8,748 bases of DNA from Dehalococcoidales bacterium (GTDB lineage Bacteria; Chloroflexota; Dehalococcoidia; E44-bin15). The stretch is from contig JAAXQM010000262.1 of NCBI GenBank assembly GCA_012974295.1, forward strand, positions 1 through 8,748. The letters run 5' to 3'. Below the pieces are notes generated by a model. It had not been told where the DNA came from. It saw only the letters and a program-made list of their open reading frames with translations, and searched no databases. How positions within the stretch are numbered: position 1 is the first letter of the stretch; each line of letters starts with the position of its first letter. Both the position numbers and the translations under genes were made by a program. Positions 1 to 5,540 of the stretch are shown here, piece after piece.

Positions 1-65
1 CCCCTAATCCCCCAATCTTGGGGGATTTTTTAAAGCTGGGGGACACCCCCAGACCCCCGGCAGCA
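1..65. repeat. C/G-rich palindromic intergenic repeat with two hairpins
   Basis: Two inverted repeats lie side by side. The first pairs AATCCCCCAA (6-15) with TTGGGGGATT (18-27). The second pairs CTGGGGG (36-42) with CCCCCAG (46-52) around the loop ACA, and is followed by another C5 run. Alternating C5/G5 blocks in non-coding DNA just beyond the 3' end of nadB suggest a dispersed REP-like element rather than a single-use terminator. From memory, similar elements are common in Dehalococcoidia-like genomes, but I cannot search for other copies. The less ordered sequence at 60-97, ending in a T-rich CTTTTTCAGC, may be a degenerate tail of the same element. The left end may continue outside the window. 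Confidence 0.6.
6..31 (+). terminator. Terminator-like hairpin plus T-tract, reading left to right
   Basis: A 9-10 bp perfect stem (AATCCCCCAA / TTGGGGGATT) with a tiny loop is followed directly by a T run ending at 31, which is the form of a Rho-independent terminator on the + strand. It would end a + strand gene lying left of the window, converging on nadB. Read from the minus strand, the same stem has no T-tract after it. The neighbouring stem at 36-52 is followed on the minus strand by only three T's, so it would be a weak terminator for nadB. Confidence 0.5.
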
Positions 66-139
66 AGTATCCTGCAACTCTTTTTCAGCGGTCTCCAATA
101 GAAGATGCTTGGCTTTTTGTATTGAGCTCCGCGTAGCAA

Positions 140-1684
140 TTAGGCTATATTCCTGAAAACGATGTGCTTGAGCCAGGTATCCGATGGTGCGGGGAAGTCG
201 GAGCGGAAATGAGCACCGCGACTCTCTTCTCGAATCAGCGCTGCCTCGGTCACCAGCCGCCCCGCCAGAATAATGTTAGCGAGCTCACGGAAGGGACGGT
301 CGGCAGGCTTATCTATAGCCCTTTGCCACGAGGCAAGCACGGATGCCGCCTCTGCCAAGCCCTCTTTGGAGCGCACCATCCCCACGTTGTCCCACATAAG
401 AGACTGAAGTGCTAACAGGCTGGGGCGAGGAACTTTCCCTGAGGCCTTTCTCCGCCTTCTATCTCTCAAAGAAAAGCACTCCCGCTTGCTGACATCAGGG
501 GGCTTAACACCTTCCTTCTTTCTTTCAAGGATGCGCTTGGCAAAAACCACCACTTCAAGAAGCGAATTGGATGCCAGCCTGTTGGCACCATGTACACCTG
601 TAGATGCCGTTTCTCCACAAGCGAAGAGCCCGGCAATATTGGTCTCCCCCCAGACATTCGTCTTTACGCCTCCCATCATGTAGTGAGCGGCAGGCGCTAC
701 CGGGATGGGAGTCTCGGTAATATCGAGGCCATTGACAAGGCAGAATCGATAGATGTGAGGGAAGCGCGCAGTAACCCGGCGTGAGGGCAGATGGGTTACA
801 TCGAGGAAGACACGATCGCTCCCCGCCTTATTCATCTCGGTAAGTATTCCGCGGGCCACAACGTCCCTGGGCGCTAGATCTCCCTCTGCAGCGTAATCGT
901 ACATGAACTGGCGCCCCTCTATATTGCGCAGGATTCCCCCCTCACCCCTAACCGCCTCGGAGATGAGGAACGGGGTCACACCGGGGAGGCGAAGCGCTGT
1001 AGGATGGAACTGAAAGAACTCCATATCGGTGATCTCTGCACCAGCATCATAAGCGAGGGCGATACCGTCAGCGGTAGCGGTATCGGGATTCGTGGTGAAT
1101 TTGTAAAACCGCCCCCCACCACCACTTGCCAGGATCACAGCTCCAGAGCGGAATTCTTCCACTGCACCGGTACGGCTATCGAGGGCCCTTACCCCCTGAA
1201 CCACACCGTCATCAATGATAATCTCGGTAGCGAGGCAATATTCCAGGATGACAATTTTAGACTGCTTCGCCATACGGCTTAATGTAACCTCGATATGTTC
1301 GCCGGTAGCATCGCCGCCTGCATGCAGTATGCGTGGCACGCTGTGAGCCGCCTCTTTAGTAAGGGCCACTGCGCCATCTACCGTATCAAAGTGAACATCG
1401 AAATTGATCAGGTCGGCAATGCGATCGGGGGCTTCATTGACGAGGATGTGCACCGCTTCCTCATCGCACAAGCCAGCCCCGGCGGCAATAGTGTCCTGAT
1501 AGTGGAGTTCCGCTGAATCGCCTATTCCGATAGCAGCGGCAATCCCCCCCTGAGCATGCCTGCTATTGCAATCATTAATACCGGCCTTGGTTAGCAGGAG
1601 CACGCTCCCCTTAACCTGCGCCAGCAGCGAAGTATATAGCCCGGCGATGCCACTGCCCACAATAATATAATCGTACTGGTTCAT
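140..1684 (-). CDS. nadB: L-aspartate oxidase NadB
   Basis: This 514-residue flavoprotein oxidises L-aspartate to iminoaspartate, the first step of de novo NAD synthesis. The product is passed to quinolinate synthase NadA, encoded immediately upstream. It is cytoplasmic, and in anaerobes fumarate is the expected electron acceptor. The N-terminal Rossmann motif GSGIAG (10-15) binds FAD. The succinate dehydrogenase/fumarate reductase fold is evident from HAQGG (43-47), TKEAAHS (109-115), FHPTAL (226-231), APRD (271-274), AAHYMMGG (332-339) and GANRLASNSLLE (366-377). The expected catalytic residues are present: E111, H227, R273 and H334 by family alignment from memory. The C-terminal helical domain carries SRGAHFR (488-494). 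A strongly basic linker (about 388-420, including a run of four arginines) separates the two domains. The ATG start has the Shine-Dalgarno sequence GGGAGG a few bases upstream. The gap to the nadA stop is 13 nt, so the pair is very likely co-transcribed. Length is close to the family norm. Confidence 0.96.
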   Translation of the reverse strand: MNQYDYIIVGSGIAGLYTSLLAQVKGSVLLLTKAGINDCNSRHAQGGIAAAIGIGDSAELHYQDTIAAGAGLCDEEAVHILVNEAPDRIADLINFDVHFDTVDGAVALTKEAAHSVPRILHAGGDATGEHIEVTLSRMAKQSKIVILEYCLATEIIIDDGVVQGVRALDSRTGAVEEFRSGAVILASGGGGRFYKFTTNPDTATADGIALAYDAGAEITDMEFFQFHPTALRLPGVTPFLISEAVRGEGGILRNIEGRQFMYDYAAEGDLAPRDVVARGILTEMNKAGSDRVFLDVTHLPSRRVTARFPHIYRFCLVNGLDITETPIPVAPAAHYMMGGVKTNVWGETNIAGLFACGETASTGVHGANRLASNSLLEVVVFAKRILERKKEGVKPPDVSKRECFSLRDRRRRKASGKVPRPSLLALQSLMWDNVGMVRSKEGLAEAASVLASWQRAIDKPADRPFRELANIILAGRLVTEAALIREESRGAHFRSDFPAPSDTWLKHIVFRNIA

Positions 1685-1697
1685 CTGAAAGCCCTCC

Positions 1698-2606
1698 CTA
1701 TATTACTGCGAGCATGCGGTCGAGGGCAAGCTTTGCTGCTACCCTCACATCCTCGGGAACCTTCACCACATTTCGCCGCTGCTCCATTGTCCTCACAACA
1801 CTCTCCAGTGAGGTCCTCTTCATATCCGGACAGAGCAATCCTGTGGTGAGTAAATGGAAGGTTTTCTCAGGGCTCTCCCGACGCATGCGATGAAGTATTC
1901 CTTCCTCGGTGCCGATGAGAATAATCTTAGCATCACTCTCTTTGACATAGCGGATCGTCTGTGAGGTGCTGAGCGCCCTGTCCGCCAGCGCGATTACCTC
2001 AGAGGAGCACTCAGGGTGCACCAGCACGACGGCATCGGGGTGAAGCTCCTTGCCAAGCTTAATATGCCGGGGAACCAGCCGCTGATGAGGAGGGCAGAAG
2101 CCTGGATACAGTATCATCCGCTTATCGGTCTTTGTAGCGATATAGTGCCCCAGGTGCTGATCAGGGACAAAGATGATCTCGTCATGGGAGAGCGATTCTA
2201 CTACCTCCAGACCATTGGCCGACGTGCAGCAGATATCGCTCTGTGCCTTGACCGCTGCAGTGGAGTTCACATAGCAGACCACAGCAGCATTGGGATACCG
2301 TTCCTTCCACTCCCTAAGGTCCTCCGCACTGATCATGTCCGCCATAGGACAGCCAGCATCCGCCTCCGACAGGAGCACCGTGCGCTCCGGGTTAAGGATA
2401 GCAGCGCTCTCCGCCATAAAATGGACGCCGCAGAATACGATAACCTCGGCATCGACCTGGGTACATCGGCGCGCGAGCTCCAGCGAATCGCCTACGAAAT
2501 CAGCAATATCCTGCACCTCCGGGCGCTGATAGTTATGGGCCACAATCACGGCATTGAGCGATTTCTTAAGCTTATCAATCTTATCCCGAAGCTCAATCCC
2601 TTCCAA
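1698..2606 (-). CDS. nadA: Quinolinate synthase NadA ([4Fe-4S] enzyme), TTG start
   Basis: This 302-residue protein condenses iminoaspartate with dihydroxyacetone phosphate to quinolinate, the second step of NAD synthesis from aspartate. Three cysteines expected to hold the oxygen-sensitive [4Fe-4S] cluster are visible: C86 in AGCPMAD, C171 in GFCPPH and C259 in LLCPDMK. Other family motifs are VAHNYQRPE (22-30), FCGVHFMAE (58-66), YVNSTAAVKA (112-121), PDQHLG (148-153) and VHPEC (196-200). The length fits the roughly 300-residue class of NadA. The start is TTG: an in-frame TAA lies five codons upstream with no ATG or GTG between, and AGGGGGA sits at good spacing before it. The gene lies 38 nt downstream of miaB and 13 nt upstream of nadB, with no terminator in either gap, so it should be the middle gene of a miaB-nadA-nadB transcript. 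No nadC is present in the window. Confidence 0.95.
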   Translation of the reverse strand: MEGIELRDKIDKLKKSLNAVIVAHNYQRPEVQDIADFVGDSLELARRCTQVDAEVIVFCGVHFMAESAAILNPERTVLLSEADAGCPMADMISAEDLREWKERYPNAAVVCYVNSTAAVKAQSDICCTSANGLEVVESLSHDEIIFVPDQHLGHYIATKTDKRMILYPGFCPPHQRLVPRHIKLGKELHPDAVVLVHPECSSEVIALADRALSTSQTIRYVKESDAKIILIGTEEGILHRMRRESPEKTFHLLTTGLLCPDMKRTSLESVVRTMEQRRNVVKVPEDVRVAAKLALDRMLAVI

Positions 2607-2644
2607 CCCGATTTCCCCCTGTTAAGCTCTTATGACTCCAAGCC

Positions 2645-3919
2645 CTATTTTGACTGCCCTGCGATAATGCCCTGAAGCGACCAGGGGCTTGTTTTCTCGA
2701 TTTTTACATTAACGAACTGTCCAGTGTGGACAGCTTCATCCACGAAAAAAACGAGCTTATCCGTCCTGGTACGCCCACACCATTTCCCTTTTTCACGCCC
2801 TTCAACCAGGACTTCAACTATTTGCCCTAATAGCTTTCCATTGATCTCGGTGGCGATGCACTCCTGAAGCCCCTCAACCATCTCCCTACGCCTAACCTTC
2901 TCCGCAGCGGAGACATCGTCGTTAAGCTTCCGCGCAGCGATGGTCCCCTGTCGTGGCGAGTAGCAGGCTACATGGACCGTATCGAACCTGAGGTCGCCGA
3001 GCAGATCGTAGGTTTTACGAAATTGCCCCTCGCTCTCTCCGGGGAATCCAACGATAACATCAGTGCTCAGTGCAATGTGGGGAATAGACTGACGTATTCT
3101 CTGAATGAGCCCAACGTATTGCTCTACGGTATAGCCCCGCCTCATCGCCTGTAGAATATCATTGTCTCCCGCCTGAATGGGGAGGCTCAAGTGCTCGCAG
3201 ACTTTTTCGAGCCGCGCCATTCTTTCGATTAGATGTGAGTTCATGTCCTTGGGGTGAGAGGTCAGAAAGCGTATCCGAGCTAGACCATTGATCCGGTTCA
3301 GCTCCGTTAAAAGGTCGGCAAGTGAAGGCTTTGCCTGCAGATCGTGCCCGAAAGAGTCGACATTTTGCCCGAGCAGAGTGACCTCTGTGACACCACTGCT
3401 CACCAGCACTTCAACCTCACGGACGACCTCCGCCATAGGGCGGCTACGCTCCCTCCCCCTTCGATAAGGCACGATGCAGTAGGAACAGAAGTTATTGCAC
3501 CCTTGAATGATATTCACGAAGGCGCTGGGTTTAGGCCTATGGGTAATCAAACCTGAATCCAACCCCTTAGGAGCCAACCCCCGATCCTCAAGGAATTGGG
3601 ACAGTTCGGAAAAAGCCTGCGGTGCGAAAAACAGGTCTACATGAGGAAAGCGATCCCTGAGGCCATCGACCCTTGAGTCCACGATGCAGCCAGTGAGGGC
3701 AAGTATCTTTCCCCTCTTCAAGGATTTGAGGGCGTTGATCTTATTATTAACGCGATCTTCAGCGCTCTGGCGCACCACGCAACTATTAAGCACAATGATT
3801 TCCGCTTCCTCAGGCTTTGGGCAAGGCCGGTACCCTATCTGCTCCAGGTAGCTGGAAATTTGCTCCGAATCAGCCTTATTCATCTGACAGCCGATAGTCC
3901 AGATATGATAATTAGGCAT
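2645..3919 (-). CDS. miaB: tRNA-2-methylthio-N6-dimethylallyladenosine synthase MiaB (radical SAM methylthiotransferase)
   Basis: This 424-residue enzyme adds the 2-methylthio group at A37 of tRNAs that read UNN codons. It shows the three-part methylthiotransferase layout. The N-terminal UPF0004 domain has cluster cysteines C11 (IGCQMN), C47 (NSCVVR) and C78 (LTGC). The radical-SAM core has the CxxxCxxC motif C141/C145/C148 followed by IVPYRRGRERSR, close to the MiaB signature. A C-terminal TRAM RNA-binding domain starts at about 355 (GRTRTDKLV). Other core motifs are LLGQNVDSFG, FLTSHPKD, HLSLPIQAGD and DVIVGFPGE. The ATG start has AGGAG seven bases upstream (3927-3931). The gene follows tRNA-Ser on the same strand, and no clear promoter of its own is seen, so transcription may read through from the tRNA promoter. 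The related families MtaB and RimO are less likely, given the signature after the SAM cysteines. Confidence 0.93.
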   Translation of the reverse strand: MPNYHIWTIGCQMNKADSEQISSYLEQIGYRPCPKPEEAEIIVLNSCVVRQSAEDRVNNKINALKSLKRGKILALTGCIVDSRVDGLRDRFPHVDLFFAPQAFSELSQFLEDRGLAPKGLDSGLITHRPKPSAFVNIIQGCNNFCSYCIVPYRRGRERSRPMAEVVREVEVLVSSGVTEVTLLGQNVDSFGHDLQAKPSLADLLTELNRINGLARIRFLTSHPKDMNSHLIERMARLEKVCEHLSLPIQAGDNDILQAMRRGYTVEQYVGLIQRIRQSIPHIALSTDVIVGFPGESEGQFRKTYDLLGDLRFDTVHVACYSPRQGTIAARKLNDDVSAAEKVRRREMVEGLQECIATEINGKLLGQIVEVLVEGREKGKWCGRTRTDKLVFFVDEAVHTGQFVNVKIEKTSPWSLQGIIAGQSK

Positions 3920-3937
3920 CGGGGGGCTCCTAGAGTA

Positions 3938-3962
3938 ATATACCCCTCATTCAGGGGTATAT
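3938..3962 (-). other. Hairpin between tRNA-Ser and miaB
   Basis: A perfect 10-bp inverted repeat, ATATACCCCT / AGGGGTATAT, surrounds the 5-nt loop CATTC (as read on the + strand). It lies 12 nt after the tRNA CCA end and ends 6 nt before the miaB Shine-Dalgarno. On the minus strand it is followed by TACTCTAG rather than a T-tract, so it is a poor intrinsic terminator. It could stabilise the 5' end of the miaB message after tRNA processing, or weaken read-through. Function is inferred only from position and structure. Confidence 0.55.
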
Positions 3963-3974
3963 GTTGCATCTTTG

Positions 3975-4066
3975 TGGCGGAGGGAGTGGGATTCGAACCC
4001 ACGACCCCAATCACTCAGGGTAACCGCTTAGCAGGCGGCCGCACTAGACCACTATGCGATCCCTCC
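3975..4066 (-). tRNA. tRNA-Ser (anticodon GCU), CCA encoded
   Basis: The minus strand folds as a class II tRNA. The 7-bp acceptor stem pairs GGAGGGA with TCCCTCC, with discriminator G and a genomically encoded CCA (3975-3977). A 3-bp D stem (GCA/TGC) encloses a loop with AGTGGT. The anticodon stem GCCGC/GCGGT encloses loop CTGCTAA, giving anticodon GCU at 4030-4032. A long variable arm, typical of serine tRNA, follows, then the T arm GTGGG-TTCGAAT-CCCAC. It decodes AGC/AGU serine codons. Because position 36 is U, A37 should carry t6A, so this tRNA is not itself a MiaB substrate. Its promoter lies immediately upstream, leaving almost no 5' leader. miaB follows on the same strand. Confidence 0.96.
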
Positions 4067-4073
4067 TGCGCCC

Positions 4074-4102
4074 AATATAGCATAAGGCTGTCACTTTTTC
4101 AA
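4074..4102 (-). promoter_or_regulatory. Sigma70-type promoter for tRNA-Ser (and probably miaB-nadA-nadB)
   Basis: Reading the minus strand, the -35 TTGAAA (4102-4097) is followed by a 17-bp spacer and the -10 TATATT (4079-4074), preceded by TGC as an extended -10. This is close to consensus. The expected transcription start is about 4067 or 4066, essentially the mature 5' end of the tRNA. It is back-to-back with the rpsB promoter, the two -35 boxes being 5 bp apart. Confidence 0.75.
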
Positions 4103-4134
4103 CGATATTGCCTCGCCCCCCCGCCTATGCTATA
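4076..4134. repeat. Inverted repeat formed by the two divergent -10 regions
   Basis: TATAGCATA (4076-4084) and TATGCTATA (4126-4134) are perfect 9-bp inverted copies separated by 41 bp. Each arm contains the extended -10 of one of the divergent promoters, so the two transcription units share practically the same -10 sequence (TATGCTATAYT) in mirror image. Confidence 0.8.
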
Positions 4135-4136
4135 CT
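4108..4136 (+). promoter_or_regulatory. Sigma70-type promoter for the rpsB-tsf-pyrH-frr-uppS-cdsA-dxr operon
   Basis: The -35 TTGCCT (4108-4113), a 17-bp spacer and the -10 TATACT (4131-4136) with an extended -10 TGC form a strong candidate promoter. The start would be near 4143, leaving a leader of about 25 nt before the rpsB ATG. The spacer holds a C7 run (4116-4122). No other promoter or terminator is evident between rpsB and dxr. Confidence 0.78.
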
Positions 4137-4167
4137 GTGAGCTGTAGAATTGCCACAAAGGGGGAGC

Positions 4168-5028
4168 ATGGAAGAGGAAAGGTTCGAAGTAGAGGAGGTA
4201 TCCATTAAATCGCTGCTTGCAGCAGGTGCCCACTTTGGCCATCAGACAAGCCGCTGGAACCCGCGAATGAAGAAGCATATCTTCGGCGCAAGAGATGGTA
4301 TCCATATCATCGACCTGGAGCAGACCGCTGATATGCTAAGTAAAGCCTGCGCGTTTGTCCGGGATCTCGTTGCCAAGAGCGGTGACATAATATTTGTCGG
4401 CACCAAGAGGCAGGCCAAGGATACAATTGAGGAGGAAGCCAAGCGCTGTGGGATGCCCTATGTAAATCAGCGTTGGCTGGGGGGTATGCTGACCAATTTC
4501 TCAACCATCCAGGCAAGAATCGACTATCTTGTGCGTCTTGAGGATCGTAGGGAGAGGGGAGAGTTCGAATACCTCACCAAAAAGGAGTCGCTGAAATTGG
4601 GGAAGGAGATCGACCGCCTCAATCGACAGATGGGTGGCTTCAAGGAGATGACTAAATTCCCCGGGGCCGTTTTCATTGTCGACCCCGCTAAGGAGAGGAT
4701 CGCTGTTGCCGAGGCCAGGCGCACCGGAATCCCTATCGTGGCCATAGCGGACACCAACTGCAACCCACACGAGCTCGATTACGCCATCCCCGCTAACGAT
4801 GACGCAGTAAGAGCAGTTAAGCTTATATGCGGCCGGATAGCAGAGGCTGTGATTGAGGGCATAGAAGACCGCAAGATGGCGGAAGAAATGGTCTATGAGG
4901 AGGCTGAGGTGACAGAAATCTTCACCTTCACCCCTGAAGATGACTCCACTCCAGTAGGTTACTCTACTCCCGAAGACGATTCAACTGCTGGGAATGATTC
5001 CCCCACGGAGGTTAAGGAAGGATCATGA
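4168..5028 (+). CDS. rpsB: 30S ribosomal protein S2
   Basis: S2 binds the 30S subunit late in assembly, at the head-body junction, and is needed to recruit S1 where S1 exists. The protein shows the family blocks AGAHFGHQTSRWNP (19-32), GIHIIDLEQT (44-53), FVGTKRQAKD (76-85), QRWLGGMLTNF (101-111), FPGAVFIVDP and ADTNCNPHELDYAIPANDDA. The ATG at 4168 is preferred because AAAGGGGG precedes it. A longer reading from TTG at 4150 would begin only about 7 nt after the predicted transcription start and has no Shine-Dalgarno. The product is 286 residues. Beyond the conserved core (about 240 residues) is an acidic, Ser/Thr-rich tail with two copies of TPEDDST (255-261 and 267-273). The stop overlaps the tsf start as ATGA, so the two are translationally coupled. 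First gene of the operon. Confidence 0.97.
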   Translation: MEEERFEVEEVSIKSLLAAGAHFGHQTSRWNPRMKKHIFGARDGIHIIDLEQTADMLSKACAFVRDLVAKSGDIIFVGTKRQAKDTIEEEAKRCGMPYVNQRWLGGMLTNFSTIQARIDYLVRLEDRRERGEFEYLTKKESLKLGKEIDRLNRQMGGFKEMTKFPGAVFIVDPAKERIAVAEARRTGIPIVAIADTNCNPHELDYAIPANDDAVRAVKLICGRIAEAVIEGIEDRKMAEEMVYEEAEVTEIFTFTPEDDSTPVGYSTPEDDSTAGNDSPTEVKEGS

Positions 5029-5540
5029 TAACCACCCAATCAATAAAAGAGCTCCGCGAACTGACTGGGGCGGGGATTATGGATTGTAAAAGAGCCCTAC
5101 AGGAGACGGAGGGCAATATCGATAATGCTACTGATATTCTCAAAAAACGAGGCTTCGATATGGCGGAGAAGAAGGCCCAACGTGAGGCGAACCAGGGATT
5201 GGTTGAAGCCTACATACATACGGGGGGGCGTATTGGATCTCTGGTAGAAGTAAACTGTGAGAGCGATTTTGTGGCGCACACAGATGAGTTCAAGAGGCTA
5301 GCCCATGACCTGGCAATGCAGGTAGCAGCTACTGACCCTGCCTTTATAAGCAGCGAAGGCATCGCTGAGGGAATGGACCCCTGCGAGGTCTGTCTTCTTG
5401 AACAGCCTTTTATTAAGGACCCCCAGAAAACCGTTAATGATATTATTACCGAAACAGTAGCCAGGGTTGGCGAGAACATTAAAGTGCGCAGGTTTTCCCG
5501 CTTCGAGTTGGTTACGGAAATAGGTGATGGAAACTGCTAA
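5025..5540 (+). CDS. tsf: Elongation factor Ts, short form
   Basis: EF-Ts is the nucleotide exchange factor that releases GDP from EF-Tu during elongation. The N-terminal UBA-like domain has LTGAGIMDCKRAL (13-25). The core contains KKAQREANQGLVEAYIH and the EF-Tu-contacting motif ESDFVA (79-84), followed by DEFKRLAHDLAMQVAA. The C-terminal end retains EQPFIKDPQKTV. At 171 residues it is far shorter than the roughly 280-residue E. coli protein. It lacks the second core subdomain and the coiled-coil module, resembling the compact Thermus-type and Dehalococcoides-type proteins. The ATG overlaps the rpsB stop by 4 nt, and GGAAGGA upstream serves as its ribosome site. The 3' end overlaps the pyrH start. 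Confidence 0.96.
   Translation: MITTQSIKELRELTGAGIMDCKRALQETEGNIDNATDILKKRGFDMAEKKAQREANQGLVEAYIHTGGRIGSLVEVNCESDFVAHTDEFKRLAHDLAMQVAATDPAFISSEGIAEGMDPCEVCLLEQPFIKDPQKTVNDIITETVARVGENIKVRRFSRFELVTEIGDGNC

Noticed and set aside
2016..2675. A 219-codon + strand open frame opposite nadA
   Set aside because: It is entirely antisense to a clear nadA, has no recognisable domain or ribosome site, and has a Cys/His/Arg-rich composition typical of a shadow frame.
3937..3942. TATATT on the minus strand as a -10 for a separate miaB promoter
   Set aside because: It is part of the hairpin arm, has no acceptable -35 17 bp upstream (AACATA) and no extended -10 TG.
3860..4147. A 95-codon + strand open frame containing GVGFEPTTP
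   Set aside because: It reads through the antisense of tRNA-Ser. GxGFEPTTP-like peptides are a classic false protein produced by the T arm of tRNA genes.
4150..4167. Longer S2 start at TTG 4150
   Set aside because: It has no ribosome site and lies almost at the predicted transcription start. The ATG at 4168 has a G-rich ribosome site.
5222..5228. G7 run in tsf as a programmed frameshift or phase-variation site
   Set aside because: The frame is intact and family-like on both sides, there is no stop nearby to bypass, and EF-Ts is essential. It is probably just Gly codons (GGG GGG) in context.
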